Source: Streptomyces olindensis
Lineage (GTDB): Bacteria > Actinomycetota > Actinomycetes > Streptomycetales > Streptomycetaceae
Assembly (NCBI GenBank): GCA_000696115.1
Contig: JJOH01000011.1
Span: 124,001-188,000, forward strand
Length of the DNA: 64,000 nt
Direction of reading: 5' to 3'
Below, one piece after another: positions 34,108-42,846 of the stretch; positions within the stretch are counted from its first letter, which is position 1, and every line of letters begins with the position of its first letter. The notes under the pieces are model-generated. The model ran no database searches, had not been told where the DNA came from, and saw only the letters and a program-made list of their open reading frames with translations. A program made the position numbers and the translations under genes.

Positions 34108-36171
34108 ATGCTTGACACTTCCGAGGCCGGCGGTCCGGCCGTACGGCGACGCTGGTTCGCCCTGCTGCTCCGGGACCGCTTCGCCACCGCGGCGGCCGTG
34201 GTCCTGATCCTCGTCGCGCTGTGCGCCGTGCTCGGGCCCGTTTACGCCGGGGACCTGGCGACCCGCCAGAACCTGCGCGCCCCGGGCCGGCCGCCGTTCG
34301 GTCTCGACCACGGCTGGGCCTTCGTGCTCGGCAGCGACTCCCTCGGCCGGCCCGTCGCCGCGCGGCTGCTGGCCGCGGCCGGGACGACCCTGGCGGTGGC
34401 GGTGCCCGCCGTGCTCTGCTCACTCGTCATCGGCTCGGTGTGGGGCATGTGGGCGGGGTACCACGGCGGTTGGCGCGAGAGCGTGTCGCTGCGGGTGGCC
34501 GACGTGATCCTCAGCTTCCCCTCCCTGCTGCTGGCCGTGGTGGTGCTGTACGTCTTCTCGCCGAGCGCCGCGAGCCTGGTGCTGGTGCTGGCCGTGGCCC
34601 GGATCCCGGTGTATCTGCGCACGGCCCGGGCGGAGGCGGCCGAGCTGCGCAGCCGGCTGTTCATGGACGCGGCCCGGACGTTCGGCACGGGCGGCTGGGC
34701 GGCCATCCGGCGGCACGTCGCGCCGAGCGTGCTGCCCACGCTGCTCACCGTCGCCGCGCTCGACTTCTGCTTCGTGATGCTGGCCGAGTCGTCGCTGAGC
34801 TTCCTGGGCATCGGCATCCAACCGCCGGACGTCAGCTGGGGGTTGATGGTGGCGCAGGGGCGGCAGGAGTTGCAGAGCGCGTGGTGGATCGCGCTGTTCC
34901 CGGGGCTGGCGATCGTCGTCACGACCGTTTCGGCGACCGTACTCGCCTCCTGGGCCCGGCTGACGACCGACCCGGGGCAGCGGTGGCGGGAGGGGCTGGG
35001 GCGGCGGTCCCGAGGGCTGCGGAGTGACCGGGGGTCGCGGGGTGATCGGGGGTCGCGGGGTGATCGGAGGTCGCGGGGTGACCGGGGGCGGTCCGCGGCG
35101 GGCGACGCGGCCACGGAAGAGGAGAGGGAGGAGGAGCGTTCGGTGCCCGGCAGCGCGGCCGGTTCCGGCGCCCGTCCTCCCGGTGAGGGCACCGAGGCCG
35201 ATGTCCTGGTCGTGGACGACCTGTCCGTCGACGTCCACACCCCGACCGGTCCCGTGCACGTCGTCCGCCGCGTGAGCTTCGCCGTACGGTCGGGCGAGAC
35301 GCTGGCGCTGCTGGGCGAGTCGGGCTGCGGGAAGAGCATGACCGCGCACGCCGTCGCCGGTCTGCTCGACCCGGTCGCCGAAGTAGTGGGCGGGCAGGTG
35401 CGCCTGGACGGCGTGGACCTGCTCGGGCTCGGGGCACGGGCCCGGCGCCGGCTGGCCGGCCCGGGGCTCGCCATGGTCTTCCAGGACGCGCTCAGCGCGC
35501 TCAACCCCGTCCACACGGTCGGAGCCCAGCTCGCCGAGCCGTTCCGCATCCATGAGGGCCTGTCCCGGCGTGCGGCGAGGGCCCGGGCGGTGGAGCTGAT
35601 GGAACGCGTGGGCATCCCGGAGGCCCGCTCCCGGGCGGAGGCCTACCCGCACCAGTTCTCCGGCGGGATGCGGCAGCGCCTGCTGATCGCGACGGCGGTC
35701 GCCCTGCAGCCGAAGGTCCTGATCGCCGACGAGCCCACGACGGCACTGGACGTCACCGTGCAGGCCCAGATCATGGACCTCCTCGGCGAGTTGCGCGCCG
35801 AGCAGCGGACGGCGCTCGTCCTCATCACCCACGACCTCGGACTCGCCGCCGAGCACGCGGACCGGGTCGCGGTCATGTACGCCGGAACGGTGGTGGAGAC
35901 CGGGCCGGTCGCCGAGGTGTTCGGCAGGCCCCACCACCCGTACACCCGGGGTCTGCTGGCGTCGGTCCCGGCCGAGCAGCACCGGGGCGCCCGGCTGACC
36001 TCCATCCCCGGGAGCCCTCCGGAGCCGGGCTCCGTACCGGCGGGCTGTGCCTTCCGCACGCGCTGTCCCATGGCCCGGGAGCGCTGCGCCACGCACCGGC
36101 CGGCGCTGACCGGCACCGGGGCCGGCCGGGCCGCCGCCTGCCACTTCGGGAAGGAACTGGCCGATGCCTGA
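34108..36171 (+). CDS. Fused ABC permease (DppC-like) and ATPase (DppD-like)
   Basis: 687 residues from ATG 34108, which has AAGGA 7 nt upstream; ATG 34090 overlapping the previous stop is the alternative. Residues 1-295 are a DppC-type permease with about six helices and the EAA loop FMDAARTFGTGGWAAIRRH. A charged, repetitive linker (about 300-355: GSRGDRGSRGDRR, then EEEREEE) joins it to a complete ATPase: Walker A LGESGCGKSM, signature FSGGMRQRLL, Walker B VLIADEPTTALD and the oligopeptide-type C-terminal cysteine motif CAFRTRCPMARERC. One continuous frame, no frameshift. The annotated class permease/ATP-binding protein is known, but the DNA repeat at the joint marks how it may have arisen. 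Confidence 0.9.
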   Translation: MLDTSEAGGPAVRRRWFALLLRDRFATAAAVVLILVALCAVLGPVYAGDLATRQNLRAPGRPPFGLDHGWAFVLGSDSLGRPVAARLLAAAGTTLAVAVPAVLCSLVIGSVWGMWAGYHGGWRESVSLRVADVILSFPSLLLAVVVLYVFSPSAASLVLVLAVARIPVYLRTARAEAAELRSRLFMDAARTFGTGGWAAIRRHVAPSVLPTLLTVAALDFCFVMLAESSLSFLGIGIQPPDVSWGLMVAQGRQELQSAWWIALFPGLAIVVTTVSATVLASWARLTTDPGQRWREGLGRRSRGLRSDRGSRGDRGSRGDRRSRGDRGRSAAGDAATEEEREEERSVPGSAAGSGARPPGEGTEADVLVVDDLSVDVHTPTGPVHVVRRVSFAVRSGETLALLGESGCGKSMTAHAVAGLLDPVAEVVGGQVRLDGVDLLGLGARARRRLAGPGLAMVFQDALSALNPVHTVGAQLAEPFRIHEGLSRRAARARAVELMERVGIPEARSRAEAYPHQFSGGMRQRLLIATAVALQPKVLIADEPTTALDVTVQAQIMDLLGELRAEQRTALVLITHDLGLAAEHADRVAVMYAGTVVETGPVAEVFGRPHHPYTRGLLASVPAEQHRGARLTSIPGSPPEPGSVPAGCAFRTRCPMARERCATHRPALTGTGAGRAAACHFGKELADA
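35023..35094 (+). repeat. 18-bp tandem repeat encoding the permease-ATPase linker
   Basis: About four in-frame copies of GGTGATCGGGGGTCGCGG (35041-35058 and neighbours at 35023, 35059 and 35077, the last diverged). They encode a G-D-R-x-S-R hexapeptide. As a coding minisatellite it may vary in copy number between strains. Confidence 0.8.
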
Positions 36172-37165
36172 GCACGCGGCACTGCTGGAGGCCACCGGTC
36201 TGGCCAAGAGCTTCACGGTCCGGCGGACCCTGCGGGGCGGCACCCGGCTGCGGGCGCTGGACGGTGTGGACCTGACCCTGGGGCGCGGGGAGACCCTCGG
36301 ACTGGTCGGCGAGTCCGGCTGCGGCAAGTCCACGCTGGCCAGGGTCCTCCTGCGGCTGGAGCGGCCCGACGCGGGCAGCCTGCGCCACGACGGCGTCGAC
36401 CCGTTCGCGCTGTCGGGTGCGGAACTGCTCGCCTGGCGCCGGAAGGTGCAGATGGTGTTCCAGGACCCGTTCGGCTCGCTGGACCCCCGCCTCACGGCCG
36501 CGGATCTCATCGGCGAGCCCTGGCTGACCCACCGCGGGCTCGTGCCCGCCGCGAAGCGGGCGGGGCGGGTGGCCGAACTGCTGGAGATGGTCGGCCTGCG
36601 CGCCTCGGACGCGGGTCGCCTGCCGCACGAGTTCTCGGGCGGGCAGCGGCAGCGGATCGGGATCGCCCGTGCCCTCGCGCTGGAGCCCGAGGTGATCGTC
36701 TGCGACGAGCCCGTGTCGGCACTGGACCTGTCGGTGCAGGCGCAGGTGCTCAACCTCCTGTGCGACCTGCGGGACGAGCTGGGACTGTCGTACGTGTTCA
36801 TCTCGCACGACCTGTCGGTGGTGCGGCACCTAGCCGACCGGGTCGCCGTGATGTACCTCGGCCGGATCGTGGAGACGGGCCCCACCGAGGAGGTCTACGA
36901 GCGGCCGCGGCACCCGTACACGGAGGCGCTCCTGTCGGCGGCCCCCGCTCCCGTGGCCGGCGGCCGGCGCCGCAGGCAGCGCATCGTGCTCACCGGCGAG
37001 ATCCCGTCGCCGACCGACCCGCCGTCCGGGTGCCGGTTCCGGACCCGGTGCCCGCGGGCGCGGGACCTGTGCGCCGAGGTCGTCCCCACGCCGGTGCCGG
37101 GCGCGCCGCTCCACGGGGCGGCGTGCCACTTCCCCCTGGAGGAGACCCGCGCGGTCACGGCGTGA
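36164..37165 (+). CDS. ABC transporter ATP-binding protein, DppF-like
   Basis: 333-residue ATPase. Walker A LVGESGCGKST, Q-loop MVFQDPFGSLDPR, signature FSGGQRQRIG, Walker B VIVCDEPVSALD, H-loop FISHDLS and the C-terminal oligopeptide-transporter motif CRFRTRCPRARDLC. Overlaps the previous gene by 8 nt. Pairs with the ATPase half of the fusion protein to power uptake through the two permeases. Ends 9 nt before the convergent HTH/ricin gene. Confidence 0.92.
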   Translation: MPEHAALLEATGLAKSFTVRRTLRGGTRLRALDGVDLTLGRGETLGLVGESGCGKSTLARVLLRLERPDAGSLRHDGVDPFALSGAELLAWRRKVQMVFQDPFGSLDPRLTAADLIGEPWLTHRGLVPAAKRAGRVAELLEMVGLRASDAGRLPHEFSGGQRQRIGIARALALEPEVIVCDEPVSALDLSVQAQVLNLLCDLRDELGLSYVFISHDLSVVRHLADRVAVMYLGRIVETGPTEEVYERPRHPYTEALLSAAPAPVAGGRRRRQRIVLTGEIPSPTDPPSGCRFRTRCPRARDLCAEVVPTPVPGAPLHGAACHFPLEETRAVTA

Positions 37166-37174
37166 CGGAGGGTG

Positions 37175-38176
37175 TCAGTCGACGGTCTCCACCAGGAACT
37201 CCTGGTCCCGTGCCCCGGTGCACCGCTGCTGGGCGATCTCGGCGCCGGCGGCCCGGTCGTCGGTGCCGTTGACGCCGAGGCACATGCCGTTCTGCACCAC
37301 GTGGATCCGGTAGCCGTCGCTCTCGGTGTCGCCTACGCGATCGAAGTAGAAGTGCTGGCTCGTGCGGTCCGCGGAGCAGCTCTCCCAGGGCCAGGGTTCG
37401 AGCAGTCCCTCGACCACGTGGCCGCTGCCCAGTGCGGTGAGACAGCCGTCGCCCTGCACGGGGTGCCGCCACTGGATGTAGTACGAGCCCGTGGTGCCGA
37501 CCGACACCAGTGACAGGTCGGGCGGTGTTGCGTCGGCACAGGGCCGTTGGGCGGCGATCTGGCTGCGGTAGCGGCCCTTGCGGTCGTGGCCTTCGGTGAG
37601 GCACAGCTGCGGAGCGACGACCGGCCGGATCCGGGACCGTCCGGGTGCCGGTCCCTCGGGATCGGCGGTGGGATCGGGGGACGCCGAAGGGGCGGGGCGC
37701 GGGGCCACACCGGCCGCGCTCGTCGTCCCGTCCCGGTCGCCCCTCTCGTCGGGCAGCAGCGCCCAGGCTCCCACGGCGGCGAGCAGCAGCGCCGCGCCGG
37801 CCGAGGCCGCGAGGACCCGCCGGTTTCCGATCCGGCCCGCGACCGACGGCCGGGTGGCGGGTTCCGGCGCCGGCGCTCCGTCCGGGTCCGACGGCTCGGC
37901 GGCGGCCAGCCGGTTCCTGGCGTCCAGCCAGTCGGCGATGTCCTCGTCCCTGCCGCAGGCCCGGACGAACGCGGCGACCACTTCCGCGCGCGGCAGCGAG
38001 TCCCGGCGCAGCAGGTCGGCCACCGTGCTGCGGGCGAGCACATCCCCGCGCCGCTCCGCGTCGGCCTCCAACTGCCGGTAGGTCAGACCGGCCTGCTGCT
38101 TGAGCTCACGCATGCAGGCCACGAACTCCGCGGCGCTGCGCGCCTCGTGGGGTAACGGACCCTGCTGTCTCTCCAT
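37175..38176 (-). CDS. Membrane-anchored HTH protein with extracellular ricin-like domain
   Basis: 333 residues from ATG 38176 (MERQQGPLPHEARSAAEF). Residues 10-95 are an XRE-like HTH region of the type found in Streptomyces kinase-like and ricin-fused proteins (MRELKQQAGLTYRQLE, RSTVADLLRRDSLP). A single membrane helix lies at 121-141, then a proline-rich stalk (145-185) and an extracytoplasmic domain with paired cysteines and ricin-like turns (PQLCLTEG, DGCLTALGSGHVVEGL, NGMCLGVNG). The layout suggests a one-component sensor that reads carbohydrate outside the cell. Whether the HTH binds DNA is unproven. It is convergent with the ABC importer operon. Confidence 0.8.
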   Translation of the reverse strand: MERQQGPLPHEARSAAEFVACMRELKQQAGLTYRQLEADAERRGDVLARSTVADLLRRDSLPRAEVVAAFVRACGRDEDIADWLDARNRLAAAEPSDPDGAPAPEPATRPSVAGRIGNRRVLAASAGAALLLAAVGAWALLPDERGDRDGTTSAAGVAPRPAPSASPDPTADPEGPAPGRSRIRPVVAPQLCLTEGHDRKGRYRSQIAAQRPCADATPPDLSLVSVGTTGSYYIQWRHPVQGDGCLTALGSGHVVEGLLEPWPWESCSADRTSQHFYFDRVGDTESDGYRIHVVQNGMCLGVNGTDDRAAGAEIAQQRCTGARDQEFLVETVD

Positions 38177-38398
38177 GTCCGGCCATCCTCGTCCTGCCAC
38201 CGGCCGGGGACAATCCGGGATTCTGCCAATCGCCGTCCGCGGCGACGTGCCGTGGCCGGTGCCGCGCCCTTGCCGCACGTGACCGCGTGACTGGTGCCGC
38301 GCCCCACGGGAACGCGGCACCAGCACGCGACGTGGCGCCCTCAGCGCATGAAGACGCCCTCGGCAGCTCGAAGACGTCCTCAGCGCCTGAAAACATCC

Positions 38399-38572
38399 TC
38401 AGTGCTTGAAGACGTCCTTCGTCTTCTCCTTGGCCTGCCGGGCGTCGCCCTTCGACTGCTCCGCGCGGCCCTCGGCCTCCAGCCGCTCGTTGCCCACGAC
38501 ACGGCCGACCGTCTCCTTGACCTTTCCCTTGGCCTGCTCGGCCTTGGCCTTGCCCTTCTGCTCTCCAGCCAC
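38399..38572 (-). CDS. CsbD family stress protein
   Basis: 57 residues from GTG 38572, with GAAGGA close upstream; the frame extends further up without homology. It is lysine/glutamate/alanine-rich and shows the CsbD pattern KAKAEQAKGKVKETVGRVVG, then RLEAEGRAEQSKGDARQ. CsbD proteins are small stress-induced proteins, sigma-B dependent in other bacteria. Function unknown. Confidence 0.88.
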   Translation of the reverse strand: MAGEQKGKAKAEQAKGKVKETVGRVVGNERLEAEGRAEQSKGDARQAKEKTKDVFKH

Positions 38573-38654
38573 GGTTCCTTCACTCCAAGCCGTGTCCGAC
38601 TTCGGGGTCACGGTCCGAGTGACCTCGAAGAGGCAGCGCAAACGTCTCCGACGG

Positions 38655-38829
38655 TCAGTTCAGGAGCTCACGGGTCAGCGCCCCGCACCACCACCGCTCG
38701 ACGCGGTCGGGCGACCACCCGCGTTCCGCGGTCAGCTCGGTGTAGACGTCGATGTTGCGCAGCGCGGCGTAGACGTCGACGGCGCACGGCACGTCGAGAC
38801 CGGGGCACAGGACTCCAGGCGGCCAGGCG
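38655..38829 (-). pseudogene. C-terminal remnant of a TetR-family regulator
   Basis: The last 55 or so codons read like the end of a TetR effector domain (VDVYAALRNIDVYTELTAE, RGWSPDRVERW, then LTRELLN). The preceding DNA does not encode a TetR N-terminus in any frame, so the DNA-binding part has been lost. The open frame continues upstream to 38984 with unrelated sequence. Confidence 0.5.
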
Positions 38830-38913
38830 GAGAAGACCTGCACCCGGGTCTGGTCGTCCCTCGTCGGCCTGCGTGCGGGGCTGATCCGGCCGTGGCACGG
38901 CCGTTGGGGGCTG

Positions 38914-39111
38914 GTGTCGGCCGCGCTGCTGTCCTGTTCGGCCGTGCTCACCCCCCTGGTCATCGACCACGACGGCCCGCTCATCGACCACGACGGCCCG
39001 CTCGGACTCCTCGGCCTCGTCGGCTGGCTGATGTGGGTGGTGTGGATCGTCGTCTACGGCATCGTCCTGATGCGCCCGGTGCCGGCCCCGCGTCGGCCGA
39101 CCGGCCGCTGA
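38914..39111 (+). CDS. Small predicted membrane protein
   Basis: 65 codons from GTG 38914 with two hydrophobic stretches (the second, LLGLVGWLMWVVWIVVYGI, is a clear membrane helix) separated by a duplicated IDHDGPL. The same frame is open upstream of the GTG, so the start is uncertain and this may be the end of a decayed gene. No family recognised. Confidence 0.35.
   Translation: MSAALLSCSAVLTPLVIDHDGPLIDHDGPLGLLGLVGWLMWVVWIVVYGIVLMRPVPAPRRPTGR
38961..39002 (+). repeat. Two 21-bp perfect tandem copies
   Basis: Adjacent identical 21-mers beginning CATCGACCACGACGGCCC at 38961 and 38982. They encode IDHDGPL twice within the small membrane ORF. Confidence 0.9.
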
Positions 39112-39182
39112 GCGGCGGCCGGTCGGTCCGTGGGCTCGGTCGACCGGCATGAGACAGGGGCCCGGCCCCGGCTCCTACCGGG

Positions 39183-40865
39183 TCAGTGGCAGCAGCCGTC
39201 GGCCTGCTCGGGGCCGGGCGCGGTGTCCAGGCGGCAGAAGCAGGACGCCTGGATCGGCACGTCGGCCAGCGCCGTCGCCAGTTTGAGCTGCTGGGCCACG
39301 AGGGCCGCCTCGCCGGTCTTGCCCGTGCGCAGCAGGCACTCGTGGAAGCCGTGCAACGACCAGATGTTGCCCGGGTGCTGGAGGGCGCGGGGCAGGGTGT
39401 CGTCCAGGCCGAGGTCCGCGCGGTACACCGCCTCGGCCTGCGCCACCCGGCCCTGTTCCAGCAGCAGCGCCCCGTAGGCGTGGCGGGTGGGCTGCATCCA
39501 GCCCCAGGGCTCGTCGTAGGGGAGGTGGTCGTCGAGCTCGATGGAGCGTTCCAGGGCGGCGAAGGCGAGGTCGTGGTTGCCCCTGCGGTACTCGAGCTCG
39601 CCGTCCAGCATGGCCGCCGCGATGGCGAGGATGTCGTGGCAGGTGTTGTTGAACAGCATCCGAGTCCCGGGCACCCGGGTGACCGCCGCGCGGAACAGCT
39701 CGCGTTCGGCCTCGGCCCGGGCGACCTCGCCGGTGGCCGAGAGGGCGACACCGCGGGCGTAGTGCCGCAGGGCGGTGGTCACCGAGTAGAGCTCCGGGTC
39801 GGCGGGGGCCGGCAGGGCGAGGATGTCGGTCCAGCGGCCGAAGCGGATCAGTACGTGGACGCGCATGCCCAGGAAGGCCTCGAGCCAGTCGGCCATCGGC
39901 GGACTCTGCACGCGGAGCAGGTCCTCGGGCACGGCGGCTTCCAGCTCGGCGGCGGTGTCCAGGGCGACCCGCTCCTGGCCGAGGAACATCGCCCCGTAGA
40001 TCTTGAAGTGGTAGTTGTGCACCCGGTAGAGGGTGTAGAAGTTCATCGCGCCGGACCGCCGGCGGAACTTCTCGTCGGCCGCGATCGCGTCGCTGTTGGC
40101 GGCCACGACCCGGCGGTAGTCGCCGCACAGGACGTCGAGGTGCGAGGGCATGTGGAGCAGGTGCCCGGCATCGGGCACGACGCCGCGCAGGCGGTCGGCG
40201 ACGGTCAGTGCCTGCTCCGGCGTCGGGGACATCTCCATCAGGTGGATGTAGAGGTGCAGGACGCCGGGGTGGCCCGCCCCGGCGTCGGTGCCGAGCGCGC
40301 TCTCCAGTACGGCCCTGGCCTCCAGGGTGCGGGCGCCCTCGGCCGGCCGGCCGGTCTTCAGGTCCCACAGCTGCCAGGGGGTGAGGTTCATCAGGGCGTC
40401 GGCGTGGAGCGTGGCGATGTCCGGGTCGTCGGGAGCCAGTTCGTACACCGCGCGCATCGCGTCCGCGTAGGGCTCGTTCCACACCGAGCAGTCCTCGACG
40501 GCCTCCGGCTGCGGGTAGCGGGCGCGCAGCGCACCGATGAGGGCCTGTTCGACCGGGGTGGCGCCGGCGGCTCTGTCGTGGGCCCGTTCGACGGCCGTGT
40601 GGGTGCGTTCGACGGTGTCGGCCAGCTCCTCGTCGTCGAAGAATTCCCAGGGCTTGTTGTAGTTCGGGCCGAGCGCGTAGGCGATTCCCCAATGGGCCAT
40701 CGCGCACTCGGGATCGGCCGCGGCCGCCTTTTCGAAACAGGCGACGGCTTCCTCGTGGTGGAAGGCGTACGTCCACACCAGGCCGCGATCGAACCAGAGT
40801 TGCGCTTCCGCCGAGGACGTGGTGACGGGACGGCTGTGGGTCCCGAGGTCGTAATAGTCGCCCAT
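39183..40865 (-). CDS. Tetratricopeptide-repeat protein with Cys-rich C-terminus
   Basis: 560 residues, GAGGAG 6 nt upstream of ATG 40865. Helical TPR-like repeats throughout (WTYAFHHEEAVACFEKAAAA; LDGELEYRRGNHDLAFAAL). It belongs to a widespread but uncharacterised family of long TPR proteins with conserved blocks such as MAHWGIAYALGPNYNKPW and HLYIHLMEMS, and many His residues in the centre. The C-terminus SCFCRLD, then DGCCH at the very end, holds four cysteines and could bind metal. No signal peptide. It appears monocistronic. Confidence 0.82.
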   Translation of the reverse strand: MGDYYDLGTHSRPVTTSSAEAQLWFDRGLVWTYAFHHEEAVACFEKAAAADPECAMAHWGIAYALGPNYNKPWEFFDDEELADTVERTHTAVERAHDRAAGATPVEQALIGALRARYPQPEAVEDCSVWNEPYADAMRAVYELAPDDPDIATLHADALMNLTPWQLWDLKTGRPAEGARTLEARAVLESALGTDAGAGHPGVLHLYIHLMEMSPTPEQALTVADRLRGVVPDAGHLLHMPSHLDVLCGDYRRVVAANSDAIAADEKFRRRSGAMNFYTLYRVHNYHFKIYGAMFLGQERVALDTAAELEAAVPEDLLRVQSPPMADWLEAFLGMRVHVLIRFGRWTDILALPAPADPELYSVTTALRHYARGVALSATGEVARAEAERELFRAAVTRVPGTRMLFNNTCHDILAIAAAMLDGELEYRRGNHDLAFAALERSIELDDHLPYDEPWGWMQPTRHAYGALLLEQGRVAQAEAVYRADLGLDDTLPRALQHPGNIWSLHGFHECLLRTGKTGEAALVAQQLKLATALADVPIQASCFCRLDTAPGPEQADGCCH

Positions 40866-40946
40866 GGTTTTCTCCTCGGAACGCGGGCCGGGGCCAGTGA
40901 GAATAGCGGCCGGCGACAGGACGTCATCGACTTCCGATAAGTTCTC

Positions 40947-41588
40947 CTATTTCCACATTAAATCGAGTCGGCGTTGTCCACGCGGCAATTCGACCGGTCG
41001 GCTCCGAGCCTTGATCGCTGCGGCCGACCTGGCGGCCTGTTCGATCTTCGCGCGATGGGCCGCACGGGCTTCCTCGTCGATCTGCTTCTCGTGTTCGGCG
41101 CGCATCCCGGTCCGGCCGTCGAGGCCCTCGCGCAGGATATCGGCGTGCCCGGCATGCCGGACGGACTCGCTGAGGACATGGACCATGACGGCGAACAGGT
41201 TCGTGTCGGCATAAGGCTCCGGCCACCACGGCACATGGCCGGGGGCGTCGAGGGGAAGCTCGTTGATCGTCGCGTCCGAGTGTTCCCACGTGCGCCGGTA
41301 GAACCCGAAGATCTGATCACGGGTCTCGTCCTCGGTCGCCCACAGATCGCCGCCGTCGGAGTCCTGCCACTGGGGCAGCGGTTCCGGGGAAGGGCGGTCG
41401 AAGACCTCGCCGAAGTACCTGGCCTCGACGGTGGCCACGTGTTTGACCAGGCCGAGGAGGTTGGTTCCGGTCGCTGTCAGAGGTCGGCGGACGTCGTATT
41501 CGGACAAGCCGTCGAGTTTCCAGAGCAGCGCCTTGCGGTCCCGCCGCAGTCTCGCGTGCAGGTTGTCTTTGGCGAAGTCATCGATCAT
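40947..41588 (-). CDS. DinB family protein (DUF664-like)
   Basis: 213 residues from ATG 41588 (MIDDFAKDN); ATG 41606 is the alternative. A four-helix DinB/YfiT-like fold: LLWKLDGLSEYDVRRPLT, then VKHVATVEARYFG, and VMVHVLSESVRHAGHADILR, which together supply the three conserved His metal ligands. Members are metal-dependent thiol transferases, including mycothiol-dependent maleylpyruvate isomerases and bacillithiol S-transferases. A mycothiol-linked role would suit this organism. The C-terminal 40 residues are charged and helical. Confidence 0.85.
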   Translation of the reverse strand: MIDDFAKDNLHARLRRDRKALLWKLDGLSEYDVRRPLTATGTNLLGLVKHVATVEARYFGEVFDRPSPEPLPQWQDSDGGDLWATEDETRDQIFGFYRRTWEHSDATINELPLDAPGHVPWWPEPYADTNLFAVMVHVLSESVRHAGHADILREGLDGRTGMRAEHEKQIDEEARAAHRAKIEQAARSAAAIKARSRPVELPRGQRRLDLMWK

Positions 41589-41678
41589 GCGGCAGGAGCC
41601 TGCCATGGGCTGCTCGTGGTCTCAAGATCCCGTAAGTGGCCCGCCGTGACCGGCACTTCCGCGGATCGTCCCCGGCGG

Positions 41679-41780
41679 TCAGACGCTGCTCAGCAGCTGC
41701 GGGGCCAGTTGCTTGATCATGGTGTTGGTCCAAGCGGGCGACGTCGAGGGGTCCGCGATGCGGTCGGCCGGGGTGTCCAC
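41679..41780 (-). CDS. Possible 33-residue small protein
   Basis: GTG at 41780 preceded by GGGAGG with 7-nt spacing, a strong ribosome site, then 33 codons ending PAWTNTMIKQLAPQLLSSV. The C-terminal half is amphipathic. It lies in the 400-nt space between DinB and the methyltransferase, which otherwise shows no gene. No family recognised; it could also be the end of a decayed gene. Confidence 0.35.
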   Translation of the reverse strand: MDTPADRIADPSTSPAWTNTMIKQLAPQLLSSV

Positions 41781-42013
41781 GGCCCCACCTCCCACCGAGA
41801 GGGACAGTCATGCCCGGGGTATCCACGGGAGAGCCGGTGACACAGAGTGCGCGAACCGTGACATTCTCATGGTCGCGGCGGGACCTGGGCCGATCATCAT
41901 GTCGTTCGATCGTGGGCACCTTCGCCGACAGGCTGGCACCGCCCAACTCCCCCTCCCTAGGATGTACTTCCTGTCCAGCCAGTCCGTTGGCGCGGCACCT
42001 TGCAGGGGGAACG

Positions 42014-42841
42014 ATGCACTCCGAGAAGCAGCTGTCCACCGAGATCGACGCGAACGTGCCGACGGCAGCGCGCATGTACGACTACTACCTGGGCGGCAAG
42101 GACAACTACGCGGCCGACCGCGCCGCGTGCGAGGAACTCGACAAGGTCGTCCCCAGCACGCGCCGCCTGGCCCTGAACAACCGGCGTTTCCTCCAGCGTG
42201 TCGTGCGGACCCTGTCCGAGGAGTACGGAATCCGGCAGTACCTCGACCACGGCTCAGGTCTGCCCACGCAGGACAACGTGCACCAGGTCGCCCAGCGCAT
42301 CGACCCCACGACCCACGTGGTGTACGTCGACAACGACCCCATGGTGCTGGTCCACGGCCGTGCGCTGCTGGAGCAGGACGAGCGCACCACCGTCATCCAC
42401 GCGGACATGCGCGAGACCGACCTGATCCTCGACCACCCCGACACCAAGCGGCTGATCGACTTCTCCGAGCCGGTGTGCGTGCTCTTCAACTCGGTGTTCC
42501 ACTGCATCCCCGACAGCGACACCGACGGGCCGCTCGCGGTGGCGCGCCGCGTCCGGGAACGGCTCGCGCCCGGCAGCTTCATGGTGATGTGCCAGCTGGT
42601 CAGCGAGGACCCCGAGGTCCGCGACTTCGTCACGAACTTCATGGACCAGGCGACCCAGGGGCACTGGGGCCGGGTGCGTGAGGAGAAGGACGTCGCCGCG
42701 TACTTCGAGGGTCTGGAGATACTCGAACCGGGCCTCGTGGAGGTGTCCACCTGGCGTCCGGACACGGAGGTGGCGCCCCGTCAGCTCACCCACGAGTGGA
42801 TCGAGTTCGGCGGTGTGGGGCGGGTTCCGCTGGAGCAGTGA
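42014..42841 (+). CDS. SAM-dependent methyltransferase, PF04672 family
   Basis: 275 residues; ATG 42014 behind GGGGGA. It has the hallmark sequence of this actinobacterial family (AARMYDYYLGGKDNYAADR), then LDHGSGLPTQDNVHQVAQ in the SAM site, VVYVDNDPMV at the acidic loop and a Rossmann methyltransferase core. Members are abundant in Streptomyces and mostly of unknown substrate; some lie near HTH/DUF397 gene sets, as here. It is convergent with the XRE-DUF5753 gene across a strong hairpin. Confidence 0.9.
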   Translation: MHSEKQLSTEIDANVPTAARMYDYYLGGKDNYAADRAACEELDKVVPSTRRLALNNRRFLQRVVRTLSEEYGIRQYLDHGSGLPTQDNVHQVAQRIDPTTHVVYVDNDPMVLVHGRALLEQDERTTVIHADMRETDLILDHPDTKRLIDFSEPVCVLFNSVFHCIPDSDTDGPLAVARRVRERLAPGSFMVMCQLVSEDPEVRDFVTNFMDQATQGHWGRVREEKDVAAYFEGLEILEPGLVEVSTWRPDTEVAPRQLTHEWIEFGGVGRVPLEQ

Positions 42842-42846
42842 CCGAG

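Noticed and set aside
31727..34423. 898-codon minus-strand open frame
   Set aside because: Antisense to the lipoprotein and permease genes. Its sequence is a GC-codon-bias artefact without motifs.
35023..35094. 18-bp repeats considered as iterons or regulator sites
   Set aside because: They are in frame inside one coding sequence and encode a regular linker, so a coding minisatellite explains them.
34420..36885. Long minus-strand open frames opposite the ABC genes
   Set aside because: They mirror the codon bias of the ABC fusion and ATPase genes, which have every expected catalytic motif.
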